From positions 62,001-126,000 of the forward strand of contig NZ_JAUCBP010000002.1 in NCBI RefSeq assembly GCF_030362855.1: DNA of 64,000 bases, in the 5' to 3' direction. This document shows, in pieces, positions 39,107 through 49,103 of the stretch (within the stretch, counting starts at the first letter, position 1; every line of letters begins with the position of its first letter). Source of the stretch: Neoalteromonas arenosi. Lineage in GTDB: Bacteria > Pseudomonadota > Gammaproteobacteria > Enterobacterales > Alteromonadaceae. Position numbers and translations under genes: made by a program. Below the pieces are notes generated by a model. That model was not told the DNA's origin. It saw nothing but the letters and a program-made list of their open reading frames with translations, and did no database searches.

Positions 39107-39379
39107 ATGCGCATTGAAAAACAACTGACTATCGTCAACAAATTAGGCCTGCACGCGCGTGCCGCTACAAAGCTGGTAACTTTGGCCAATCAGTTTGAAG
39201 CTACCATAACGATTATTAAGGACGACAAACCGGCTGATGCTAGCAGTGTTTTAGGCTTGATGATGCTCGAGAGCCATCAAGGCGAAAATGTTCAGGTGGT
39301 GTGTGAGGGCGGTGACGCTGAACAAGCGTTTGTCGCAATAAAGACACTGATTGATGGTAAGTTTGACGAATCAGAATAA
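39107..39379 (+). CDS. npr: NPr, HPr-like phosphocarrier of the nitrogen PTS
   Basis: Passes phosphate from EINtr to PtsN. The 90-residue protein carries LGLHARAATKL with the active His at 16. The Ser of HPr-kinase regulated HPr is not expected. The gap to the response regulator gene is 29 bases. Confidence 0.95.
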   Translation: MRIEKQLTIVNKLGLHARAATKLVTLANQFEATITIIKDDKPADASSVLGLMMLESHQGENVQVVCEGGDAEQAFVAIKTLIDGKFDESE

Positions 39380-39408
39380 TCCATAGGTGCTAACGTTAGG
39401 AATGTGAA

Positions 39409-39810
39409 GTGGGAAAGTTAGAAAAACTGCTCAATAAGATTCACATTTTAATTGTCGACGACATGGAGTCCATTCGCAATTTAGTCAAAAGCTGCTTGTA
39501 CGAGCTTGGCGCTAAGAACATTAGCATGGCGGCAGACGGAGAGCACGCGTGGAAACACCTCAATAGTGCTAGGTTTGATTTAGTCATATGTGATATTGAT
39601 ATGCCTAAGCTTGACGGGATCGAGTTACTCAAACGCATTCGCTTTTCCGACAGTCACGCTAAAATCCCGGTCATTATGCTGACCGCCGCGGTGGATAAAG
39701 ACAATGTTAATGCCTGTATCAAAGTGGGTGCTAATGATTATGTAGCCAAGCCTTTTCAGCCTAAAACGCTCATATTCAGGGTGATTAAGCAACTGAATAA
39801 AATGACCTAG
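39409..39810 (+). CDS. Single-domain response regulator (CheY-like)
   Basis: A 133-residue receiver domain with no output domain, starting at GTG. Acidic pocket at Asp17-Asp18, phosphoacceptor Asp62 in VICDIDMPKLDG, Thr92 in IMLTAAVD, and Lys114 in YVAKPF are all present, so it should be active. Placed 29 bases after npr in the same direction, it may be co-transcribed with the nitrogen-PTS genes, which is not the usual order. Partner kinase unknown. Confidence 0.88.
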   Translation: MGKLEKLLNKIHILIVDDMESIRNLVKSCLYELGAKNISMAADGEHAWKHLNSARFDLVICDIDMPKLDGIELLKRIRFSDSHAKIPVIMLTAAVDKDNVNACIKVGANDYVAKPFQPKTLIFRVIKQLNKMT

Positions 39811-39990
39811 CTAGGTTAGCTAATGGAAGAGGACGACAATAGGTACCTGCCAATGTTTCTTTTTTGCGACACTTTATTGCTTAACACTTCCCTTTTTCAT
39901 TGTACATCCACCACTAATTTTCTGTTTTGCTCGAGCTAAGGGCCTATTAACCGCGGGCTATGCAGAATTAGTGGTGATCATAAGCAAGCG

Positions 39991-40006
39991 TGGCACGGTT
40001 GTTGTT
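39991..40006 (+). promoter_or_regulatory. Candidate sigma54 promoter
   Basis: TGGCACG-N4-TTGTT has the spacing of a sigma54 promoter, with one mismatch in the -12 element (TTGC expected). It lies about 35 bases before the DUF4382 lipoprotein ATG, with a small stem ATACTC-GTTAG-GAGTAT (40007-40023) in between. The gap from 39811 holds no gene. Confidence 0.4.
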
Positions 40007-40039
40007 ATACTCGTTAGGAGTATTTAAAGAGGTATTTTT

Positions 40040-41026
40040 ATGCAGTTATCAACAATCTTCGCAATGACTAACAAACAACAATTCAGATGTGCGGCACTAG
40101 CTGGTTGCATGTTTGGGTTAGTCGCCTGTGGTGGATCCAGCGGGGGTAGTGATAGTGAAGTCGTTGCACCTTCAACACCGCAACCGACATTATTCTCTTT
40201 GGCAGTTTCTGATGCACCGATTGACGAGGCTATATCAGTCAATGTCTATTTTGACCAAGTCGAGCTTGTAGGGGCAGCAGGTGGACCTATCACCTTTGAT
40301 GTGCGCGATGAGAATGGCGACCCTAAAATGATTGATTTGCTGCAAGTACAAGGCGCGGATTTTGAGCCCATTGTCACAGATACTGAGATACCCAGTGGCG
40401 AATATAATCAATTGCGCTTATCGGTTACTGACGAAAGTTTTATTGAAATGGAGTCAGGAACATTTCCACTTCGCGTACCCAGTAATGAATTAAAGCTTGA
40501 TGGTTTTTCTGCTTTACCTGGCTTTCAAGCCGCATACACGGTCGAATTCGATTTGCGCAAAGGATTAGTCGATCCGGTAGGGCAAGACGTTATCTTGCTT
40601 AAACCCAGAGGTGTGCGCTTAGTCGCGAATGACGATGTTGGTATTTTGTCGGGCACAGTAGATGAGTCGCTAATTATTGCTACAGAATGTGCAGTGAAGG
40701 ATGATGCAATGGCAGGCAATGCCGTGTATGTGTATGAAGGCGTGGGCCTTGATTTTGCTAACTTAGGTGATGATGCAGATGCCTTTGAAGGCGATACAGA
40801 AGTTCGACCGTTGACTATCGTGCCGGTTAACTTCAATGCATCTGAACAGAACTATGAGTTTGTCGCCGGTTTTGTGCCTGAAGGTGAATATACATTGGCT
40901 TTTAGTTGTCTAGCTTTATTTGATGAGCCAGAAAGTGACGAAAATGCGGAAGAGGGTTTCGCATTACAGACTCAAGACGAAGTTACGGTGGTAGCGACAA
41001 CAACAACGACCGTTGTGATTGAGTAG
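40040..41026 (+). CDS. DUF4382 lipoprotein
   Basis: A 328-residue lipoprotein with lipobox LVAC, then a Gly/Ser-rich linker. The DUF4382 domain (about 48-200) reads LFSLAVSDAPIDEAISVNVYFDQ, IPSGEYNQLRLSV and VTDESFIEMESG. A second beta-sandwich (about 210-310) follows. Role unknown; such proteins are probably outer-membrane or surface proteins. The ribosome site AGAGG lies six bases before the ATG. A terminator follows. Confidence 0.85.
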   Translation: MQLSTIFAMTNKQQFRCAALAGCMFGLVACGGSSGGSDSEVVAPSTPQPTLFSLAVSDAPIDEAISVNVYFDQVELVGAAGGPITFDVRDENGDPKMIDLLQVQGADFEPIVTDTEIPSGEYNQLRLSVTDESFIEMESGTFPLRVPSNELKLDGFSALPGFQAAYTVEFDLRKGLVDPVGQDVILLKPRGVRLVANDDVGILSGTVDESLIIATECAVKDDAMAGNAVYVYEGVGLDFANLGDDADAFEGDTEVRPLTIVPVNFNASEQNYEFVAGFVPEGEYTLAFSCLALFDEPESDENAEEGFALQTQDEVTVVATTTTTVVIE

Positions 41027-41074
41027 GTTGTAAGGTAGCCATAGAATGCTGTGTCGCAATAAAGATACAGTAAG

Positions 41075-41107
41075 CGCCAGTGGCGATTGAACACTACTGG
41101 CGTTTTT

Positions 41108-41109
<2 letters not shown>
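41075..41109. terminator. Intrinsic terminator between the DUF4382 gene and gltD
   Basis: CGCCAGT, a 14-base loop and ACTGGCG are followed by seven T on the plus strand, ending at the gltD stop codon. It is clearest for the plus strand. Confidence 0.75.
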
Positions 41110-42526
<1,417 letters not shown>

Positions 42527-42540
42527 TTACAATCCTTCCA

Positions 42541-45500
42541 CTACTGCGCTTGTAACTGAAGCTCTGACGTTGAGCGACTAATGTGCCCAAGTAGATTCTT
42601 CACATCACTGGTTTTTGGCTTAACTAAACGGAACTTGGTTACTGCCTCGGTAAAGTGGGTCAGTAATTGCAATGAATGTTCGCTGCCTGTTTCTTCATAA
42701 TGTTGGTTGATCAAACCGCGTAGATGCTCAGTAAGGATACCTTTTTGTTCAACCGGCAGAACTTCGACCAATTCTGGATTGACTCGTGCATTCAAATCGT
42801 CATTTTCATCATACAGATAAGCAAAGCCACCGGTCATACCAGCACCGAAGTTAACGCCGCAAGAGCCAAGCACGGCAACAATACCACCGGTCATATATTC
42901 ACAACCGTTATCACCAATACCTTCTACTACCGCAATTGCGCCAGAATTACGCACGGCAAAACGCTCACCGGCACGGCCCGCGGCAAATAATTTACCGCCA
43001 GTGGCACCGTACAAGCAGGTATTACCCATGATTGCACTTGCGTGCGGATCAAACTTGATATTGCGTGGTGGATTGATCACTAATTTACCGCCAGCCATAC
43101 CTTTACCGACATAGTCGTTGGCATCGCCAATCAGGTGCATATTCACACCACCGGCATTCCACACGCCAAAGCTCTGGCCGCTGGTACCGGTTAAGGTGAT
43201 ATTAATCGGTGAATCTTCCACACCTTCATTGCCGTAACGTTTAGCAATTTCTCCCGATAGTGTTGCGCCTACACTGCGATCAGTGTTGCGAATATCGTAA
43301 TTGACGGATAGCGGTTTACGCTGTTCCACCGCATCGATGCAGTCTGCGACGATTTGTAGGTTCAAATCACCTTTATCGAGCGGCGCATTGGTTGTTTCCG
43401 AGCAGAATAAGCGCGTGTGATCCATCGCTGAAGCCTTAGCCAACAGAGGTTGCAGATCAAGGCGATTCTGTTTCGCTGTAATACCGTCGAGTACTTCGAG
43501 ATACTCGGTGCGGCCAATGATGTCATCCAGCTTTGTGACGCCAAGGCTAGCGAGGATCTCGCGAACTTCTTGAGCGACAAACTTGAAATAATTCATTACC
43601 ATTTCAGGCAAGCCAATGAAGTAGTTGTCGCGCAACTTCTCATCCTGAGTTGCAACCCCCGTCGCGCAGTTGTTCAAGTGACAAATTCTTAGGTATTTGC
43701 AGCCGAGCGCCACCATTGGACCGGTGCCGAAACCGAAGCTCTCTGCACCTAAAATGGCGCCTTTGACTACGTCTAAGCCGGTTTTCAAGCCGCCGTCAGT
43801 TTGCACACGGACTTTGTGGCGCAGGCCATTTTCAACTAGCGCTTGTTGCGTTTCTGATAGACCCAGTTCAAACGGACTACCCGCATATTTCACTGATGTA
43901 AGTGGACTTGCACCTGTACCGCCGTCATAACCGGAGATGGTAATTAAATCGGCATAGGCTTTTGCAACACCGGTAGCGATGGTCCCAACGCCAGGCTCAG
44001 ACACTAACTTAACGGAGATAAGCGCTTTAGGATTGACTTGCTTCAAGTCAAAAATGAGCTGCGCCAAATCTTCAATTGAATAAATATCATGGTGCGGAGG
44101 CGGCGATATCAAGGTTACTCCCGGCACAGAGAAACGCAGCTGAGCAATATATTTATTTACCTTGTCACCTGGTAGCTGACCGCCTTCGCCAGGCTTCGCG
44201 CCTTGGGCTACTTTGATCTGAATAATGTTGGCATTGGTCAAATAGTGCGGGGTTACACCGAAACGACCGGATGCAACCTGTTTAATATTTGAATTGCGCT
44301 CGGTGTTAAAGCGTTTCGGATCTTCACCGCCTTCACCAGAGTTTGAGTTTCCGCCTAAGCGGTTCATAGCTATTGCCAAGGCCTCGTGTGCTTCAGGGCT
44401 TAATGCGCCAATCGACATTGCGGCGGTATCAAAGCGCGGGTACAGGTTTTCAGCCGGCTCAACTTTCTCGATATCAATCGGTTCGTGCGGACTGGTTAGT
44501 TTTAATAGATCACGCAAGTGTGACGGACTGCGGTCATTAACTAAACGGCTAAATGCTTTGTAGTGTTCATAATCGCCACTTTTAACCGCGACTTGCAGTG
44601 TTTGGACGACATCGGGGTTGTACGCGTGGTATTCACCGTCGTGCACATACTTGAGTAGGCCGCCATGCGATAGTTTTTTACGCTTCAACCAGGCAACGCG
44701 ATTAAGATTGATCGTATCTTGCTCAAAGTCGTCAAAGCTAGCACCTTGGATGCGGCTATGTACGCCTTTAAAGCACAGTTCCATCACACTGTCATTGATA
44801 CCTACGGCTTCAAACAGTTTAGAACTGCGATAACTGGCTACAGTACTGATACCCATTTTCGACATGATCTTGTATAGACCCTTATTGATCCCTTTGCGGT
44901 AGTTCAACACGGCGTCTAATACTGGGATGTCAAACTCGCCACGCTCAGCCATTTGTTCAATGGTTTCGTAGGCGAGGAATGGATAGATAGCCGTTGCGCC
45001 CAGCCCAATCAGAACAGCAAAGTGGTGCGGGTCACGGACACTAGCCGTTTCGACTACTATGTTTGCATCGCAGCGCAATTGCTTGGTTACTAGGCGCTGA
45101 TGCACAGCACCAACCGCCATCGCCGCCGGGATGGGTAAGCGATTAGGCTTAACGTTGCGGTCAGACAAAATTACAAAAGCAGCGTGCTTTTGCTTGACCA
45201 AGTATTCCACTTCACCACACACGCGTTCGATAGCTTGTTTTAAGCCTTCTTCAGGTGAGTAGTTAAGGTCGACCACTTCGGAGTAGTAGTTTTCAGGATT
45301 AAATTCGCGCAGCTGTTTTAAATCGGTATACATCAATACTGGTGAATCGAATAGCACGCGGTCAGCGTAACCACTGGTTTCACTGAAGACGTTTTGCTCG
45401 CGACCAATACAGGTAGCCAGCGACATCACGTGGTTTTCGCGTAGTGAATCGATTGGCGGGTTAGTTACCTGCGCAAATTGCTGGCGGAAATAATCGAACA

Positions 45501-47007
45501 GCGTTCGTTGCTTCGACGACATAACGGCCATTGGCGTGTCATCACCCATGGAGCCAACGGCTTCTTGCCCATCTTTGGCCAGTACCTTTATGACCTGCTG
45601 GATCTCTTCATAACTGTAATTGAATAGCTTGTGATAAGTGGCTATGGCATCATCATCAAACACCCGCTTACCGATTAGGCTGGCGTCAAGTTGCTCAATG
45701 GGTGTTAAGCGACGGATGTGTTTCTCCAGCCACTCTTGATACGGATGGCGATCTTTCAGATCTTCATCTATTTCATTCGAGCGTAAAATTGTTCCGGTAT
45801 AAGTATCAACAGCGAGCATTTCACCGGGACCGACCCTGCCTTTTTCGACTACTGATGCTTGATCGTAATCCCAGATCCCAACTTCCGAAGCCAGAGTAAT
45901 AAAACCGTCGTCCGTTAATACGTAACGGGCAGGACGCAAGCCATTGCGGTCAAGGTTACAGGCTACGTGACGACCATTGGTCAACACGATACCGGCAGGA
46001 CCATCCCATGGCTCCATGTGCATTGAGTTAAACTCGTAGAATGCACGCAGTTCAGGATCCATGGTCTTATTATTCTGGTACGCGGGCGGCACGAGTAAAC
46101 GCATCGCGCGGAATAAATCCATCCCACCGGCAAGGAATAGTTCTAGCATGTTGTCCAGCGAGCTAGAATCTGAGCCTTCGGTATTAACAAAAGGAGCCGC
46201 ATCTTTTAAGTCAGGGATCAGAGGCGTGGCAAATTTCGCCGTACGTGCCATCGCCCAGTCGCGATTACCTTTGATGGTATTAATCTCACCGTTGTGAGCA
46301 AGGAAGCGGAATGGTTGTGCCAATGGCCACTTAGGCAGCGTATTGGTTGAGAATCGCTGGTGGAATACACATATCGCGCTTTCCATGCGTTCATCCGCCA
46401 AATCCAAATAAAACTTGGGCAAATCGCGTGGCATTACCAAGCCTTTGTAGATGGTAACTAAGGCTGAAAGACAAGCGATGTAAAAGTCAGGGTCTTCGGC
46501 CAGGCGCTTTTCTGCGCGACGACGGATCATAAACAAACGGCGCTCAAGGTCGCGCTTACGCCATCCCGGTGGTGCGTTAACGAATACTTGCTCGATAACC
46601 GGTACACCGGTTTTTGCCAAGTCGCCTAGCACACTAGTATCAACTGGAACAACACGCCAGCCAACAACGCCAAGTGTCTCTTTTGCTAACTCTTCATTGA
46701 TTACGGCACGCGCTTGCTCGCGCAGCGTCTCGTCTTGGCTAAAAAAGACAGTACCTACACCGTACTTCTTACTTAGTTTCCAGCCATTATCTTCGGCGAT
46801 GGCACGAAAGAAACCGTCGGGTTTTTGCATTAGCAAACCACAACCATCTCCCGTTTTACCGTCAGCGGCGATACCGCCCCGGTGCTGCATGCGGTCGAGA
46901 CCTTCAATGGCTGTTGCGACTAATCGGTGACTTGGCTGGCCTTCGATCTGGGCAATCAGTCCGAACCCACAATTATCCCGCGAATCAGCAGGGTTATATA
47001 AACTCAT
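42541..47007 (-). CDS. gltB: Glutamate synthase large subunit
   Basis: Makes glutamate from glutamine and 2-oxoglutarate. From the Met at 47007, preceded by AGGAG, it has 1488 residues. A 12-residue propeptide ends before DNCGFG, the catalytic Cys13 of the class II glutamine amidotransferase domain (to about 400). A central domain follows, then the FMN/synthase domain with GYDGGTGASPLTSVKYAG, the 3Fe-4S ligands CKYLRICHLNNCATG, and a C-terminal beta-helix of repeated Gly motifs. The open frame to 47160 lacks family similarity. Regulation is likely at the long upstream gap. Confidence 0.97.
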   Translation of the reverse strand: MSLYNPADSRDNCGFGLIAQIEGQPSHRLVATAIEGLDRMQHRGGIAADGKTGDGCGLLMQKPDGFFRAIAEDNGWKLSKKYGVGTVFFSQDETLREQARAVINEELAKETLGVVGWRVVPVDTSVLGDLAKTGVPVIEQVFVNAPPGWRKRDLERRLFMIRRRAEKRLAEDPDFYIACLSALVTIYKGLVMPRDLPKFYLDLADERMESAICVFHQRFSTNTLPKWPLAQPFRFLAHNGEINTIKGNRDWAMARTAKFATPLIPDLKDAAPFVNTEGSDSSSLDNMLELFLAGGMDLFRAMRLLVPPAYQNNKTMDPELRAFYEFNSMHMEPWDGPAGIVLTNGRHVACNLDRNGLRPARYVLTDDGFITLASEVGIWDYDQASVVEKGRVGPGEMLAVDTYTGTILRSNEIDEDLKDRHPYQEWLEKHIRRLTPIEQLDASLIGKRVFDDDAIATYHKLFNYSYEEIQQVIKVLAKDGQEAVGSMGDDTPMAVMSSKQRTLFDYFRQQFAQVTNPPIDSLRENHVMSLATCIGREQNVFSETSGYADRVLFDSPVLMYTDLKQLREFNPENYYSEVVDLNYSPEEGLKQAIERVCGEVEYLVKQKHAAFVILSDRNVKPNRLPIPAAMAVGAVHQRLVTKQLRCDANIVVETASVRDPHHFAVLIGLGATAIYPFLAYETIEQMAERGEFDIPVLDAVLNYRKGINKGLYKIMSKMGISTVASYRSSKLFEAVGINDSVMELCFKGVHSRIQGASFDDFEQDTINLNRVAWLKRKKLSHGGLLKYVHDGEYHAYNPDVVQTLQVAVKSGDYEHYKAFSRLVNDRSPSHLRDLLKLTSPHEPIDIEKVEPAENLYPRFDTAAMSIGALSPEAHEALAIAMNRLGGNSNSGEGGEDPKRFNTERNSNIKQVASGRFGVTPHYLTNANIIQIKVAQGAKPGEGGQLPGDKVNKYIAQLRFSVPGVTLISPPPHHDIYSIEDLAQLIFDLKQVNPKALISVKLVSEPGVGTIATGVAKAYADLITISGYDGGTGASPLTSVKYAGSPFELGLSETQQALVENGLRHKVRVQTDGGLKTGLDVVKGAILGAESFGFGTGPMVALGCKYLRICHLNNCATGVATQDEKLRDNYFIGLPEMVMNYFKFVAQEVREILASLGVTKLDDIIGRTEYLEVLDGITAKQNRLDLQPLLAKASAMDHTRLFCSETTNAPLDKGDLNLQIVADCIDAVEQRKPLSVNYDIRNTDRSVGATLSGEIAKRYGNEGVEDSPINITLTGTSGQSFGVWNAGGVNMHLIGDANDYVGKGMAGGKLVINPPRNIKFDPHASAIMGNTCLYGATGGKLFAAGRAGERFAVRNSGAIAVVEGIGDNGCEYMTGGIVAVLGSCGVNFGAGMTGGFAYLYDENDDLNARVNPELVEVLPVEQKGILTEHLRGLINQHYEETGSEHSLQLLTHFTEAVTKFRLVKPKTSDVKNLLGHISRSTSELQLQAQ

Positions 47008-47414
47008 TCCAAAAACTCCTATTGCATATGCTTTGGTGACATGGTCAACACCAAAGCCGGGCAGAATCAGCAGACATCTTGTATACAACAACAGCTTTTG
47101 CATAGTCGCACCGCTGCCTCCATTGGCAAACGCCGACTCCAAGCGTCCACACGCACTCAACGGTGTGGTCCGAAACGTTCCTGTAATCTGTTGTGTGTTT
47201 TATTTTGTTATGTCGTTGTGCTTTGCGAGGATACTAGGCCCTGTTTACCGCATTTTTATTCATTTTTGTGCGCGGTGAATTACTCAAAATACCGATGTTC
47301 GAAGACAAAATCAATTGGATAATGTCGTTGTTGTGGTTGGATTCCGTGAATATTTAACTAAATTCAATAAAAACATAGGTTTGCGCTTTTATTTAAACAG
47401 TTGCAATTGCAACT

Positions 47415-47438
47415 AAAATCCCGTTAAAACGGGATTTT
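47415..47438. terminator. Perfect palindrome resembling a two-way terminator
   Basis: AAAATCCCGTT-AA-AACGGGATTTT is an 11-bp perfect inverted repeat with A/T tracts on both sides. It lies between two divergently transcribed genes, where no terminator is expected. Confidence 0.65.
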
Positions 47439-47480
47439 GTTGACGAAAAAAGCAGCGGTTAACACAGTGTTTACAAATTG

Positions 47481-47529
47481 AAATGACTCTCATTTAGAAA
47501 AGACGTGAAGTGAATAATCATTCATTATT
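47481..47529. promoter_or_regulatory. Two Fur-like dyads
   Basis: AAATGA-CTC-TCATTT (47481-47495) is an inverted repeat one base from the AAATGAGAATCATTT form common in gammaproteobacterial Fur sites on the opposite strand. AATAAT-CATTC-ATTATT (47513-47529) is a second dyad with Fur-like half-sites. Iron control of the holin pair or of an unseen transcript is inferred only. Confidence 0.4.
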
Positions 47530-47617
47530 GCGCGCTTCTGCTGCATACGTATTCAGGCTTGTAGTGTTTTCGAGCGTTTAATCCTCGCGCTTCGACGAGG
47601 TTAGACTATGCTTTGAA

Positions 47618-47649
47618 TATCCATGCAGACCCATGCATTCGTATGGATA
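47618..47649. promoter_or_regulatory. Candidate operator before the holin gene
   Basis: TATCCAT and ATGGATA form an inverted repeat 18 bases apart, and CCATGCA occurs twice within it, 10 bases apart (47621 and 47631). The cluster ends 28 bases before the holin ATG, just ahead of the AAGGAG ribosome site. Confidence 0.45.
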
Positions 47650-47677
47650 CGTTGATTAAACACAAAAGGAGTCTGTA

Positions 47678-48178
47678 ATGAGTTGGTTCACTGATTTATT
47701 TAGTGGGAGTGCGGGTACCATCATCGAAAAGGTCGGCAACACGATCGACCAGTTTCATTTGTCAGGTGAAGAAAAGCAGCAATTTAAAATTGAGTTGCAG
47801 CGCTTAATGGCTGCGCGTGATTCTGAGATTGAGCAGACCATGCGTAAAAACCTAGAAGCCCGTGAGCGGATTTTGGTCGCTGAATTGCAGCAAGGCGATA
47901 CGTACACGAAGCGGGCACGTCCAACAGTGGTTTATTTTGGTTTGGTAATGATCGCGCTAAATTACTTTGTAGTGCCATTAATCTCACAAATCACAAGCGG
48001 AACGCCGGATCCATTCCCATTACCCGGGGAGTTTTGGGCCGCTTGGGGCGGTATTGTAGCGACCTGGGCTATCGGCCGTTCATTCGAGAAGCGCGGCGTA
48101 CAAAATCAAATGACTCGCGCGGTGACCGGGGAGCGTCAGCGCTCCTCTTTACTCGATGACAGTACTCCTATGGGGTAG
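47678..48178 (+). CDS. Holin-like protein (GTA/3TM holin type)
   Basis: A 166-residue protein with an amphipathic N-terminus (SWFTDLFSGSAGTIIEKVG), a coiled charged region (about 25-75), then two membrane helices (about 88-108 and 122-140) and a polar tail. RPTVVYFGLVMIALNYFVVP is typical of the holin group first seen with gene transfer agents. A holin makes pores that release endolysin. It has a strong AAGGAG ribosome site and lies five bases before an endolysin-like amidase gene. No other phage or GTA genes lie nearby. Confidence 0.8.
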   Translation: MSWFTDLFSGSAGTIIEKVGNTIDQFHLSGEEKQQFKIELQRLMAARDSEIEQTMRKNLEARERILVAELQQGDTYTKRARPTVVYFGLVMIALNYFVVPLISQITSGTPDPFPLPGEFWAAWGGIVATWAIGRSFEKRGVQNQMTRAVTGERQRSSLLDDSTPMG

Positions 48179-48183
48179 GGCCT

Positions 48184-49017
48184 ATGCAACCAATCTATGT
48201 GATAGACAATCATCAATTGCACGGCGTAAATGTTACTCAAACGCCGTCACCTAATCACGGTCAAAATTTTGCTAGTGGTCTACCTGATACCATTGTAATG
48301 CACTACACCGCAGGCAGCAGTGTGAATTCTTCGGTATCGACAATGTGTAATCCAGCTAACAAAGTTTCTGCCCATTTAGTAATTGGTCGTAAAGGTCAGG
48401 TAGTACAGTTAGTCGATTTTAATACCATTGCTTGGCATGCTGGGCGCAGTTCTTGGCAAGGGCGGACTGGCTTAAATAAGTACAGCATTGGTATTGAGTT
48501 AGACAACGCTGGACCGCTCACGCAGAATGACGATGGCCTGTTTTTAAGCTGGTTTAACAAAGCCTACACTGGCGAAGAAGTGTTCAAAGGCAAGCACAGG
48601 AATCAAAGCCAAAGTGGTTATTGGCACGCCTACACAGAAGCTCAAATCCTTGTTGCATTTGATGTTTGTCGGTTGTTGTGCGAAACCTATGGGATCAAAA
48701 CCATTGTCGGTCATGAAGAAATTGCGCCGGGACGTAAATCCGATCCTGGTCCGGCGTTTCCGCTCGACAAATTGCGTAACAACTTGCTCGAAAGCCGCGA
48801 CCAGGAGGGTAGTGCAGTCGATGTACTCAGTGTGGAAAACACAGGGATAGTTACCGTGCCCAAGCTCAATATACGTAGTGGTCCTGGCGCTAACTTTAAG
48901 CCTGTAGCACCACCGCTTACAGGCGGGGCTACTGTGCAAGTTAAGGAGCGCTATCAAGGTTGGGCTAAGGTTGATTACGTGGTCAGTGGCTGGGTTAGTG
49001 AAAAGTACATTAAGTGA
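48184..49017 (+). CDS. N-acetylmuramoyl-L-alanine amidase with SH3 domain, endolysin-like
   Basis: A 277-residue peptidoglycan amidase. The Amidase_2 domain (about 30-195) has the zinc ligand His in TIVMHYTAGS, WHAG, and GHEEIAPGRKSDPGPAF. The C-terminal SH3-type domain (about 218-277) reads LNIRSGPGANFKPV and then GWAKVDYVVSGWVSEKYIK. There is no signal peptide, which fits release through the holin encoded just before it. As housekeeping AmiD it would carry a lipobox, which it lacks. A two-gene lysis cassette is the best reading. Confidence 0.85.
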   Translation: MQPIYVIDNHQLHGVNVTQTPSPNHGQNFASGLPDTIVMHYTAGSSVNSSVSTMCNPANKVSAHLVIGRKGQVVQLVDFNTIAWHAGRSSWQGRTGLNKYSIGIELDNAGPLTQNDDGLFLSWFNKAYTGEEVFKGKHRNQSQSGYWHAYTEAQILVAFDVCRLLCETYGIKTIVGHEEIAPGRKSDPGPAFPLDKLRNNLLESRDQEGSAVDVLSVENTGIVTVPKLNIRSGPGANFKPVAPPLTGGATVQVKERYQGWAKVDYVVSGWVSEKYIK

Positions 49018-49103
49018 CTTAGAGCGATTTAAAATTACCACTCGCGCCGTTGCAGAATGCTGGTAACATGCAAACATCGTGTTAACAGCATTACTTTTAG
49101 TTC

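Larger units (their letters stand above)
47008..47677. other. Control region between gltB and the holin gene (670 bases)
   Basis: No gene is supported here. Visible structure includes a CCACAC...GTGTGG stem near 47148-47171, a perfect palindrome at 47415-47438, a pseudo-palindrome GTTAACAC-A-GTGTTTAC at about 47458-47474, two Fur-like dyads at 47481-47495 and 47513-47529, and a repeat cluster at 47618-47649. The density of dyads is higher than in any other gap of the window. A short unlisted transcript is possible. Confidence 0.55.

Noticed and set aside
47041-47322. Plus-strand open frames upstream of gltB
   Set aside because: No ribosome site and no protein-like pattern; they cover the gltB leader.
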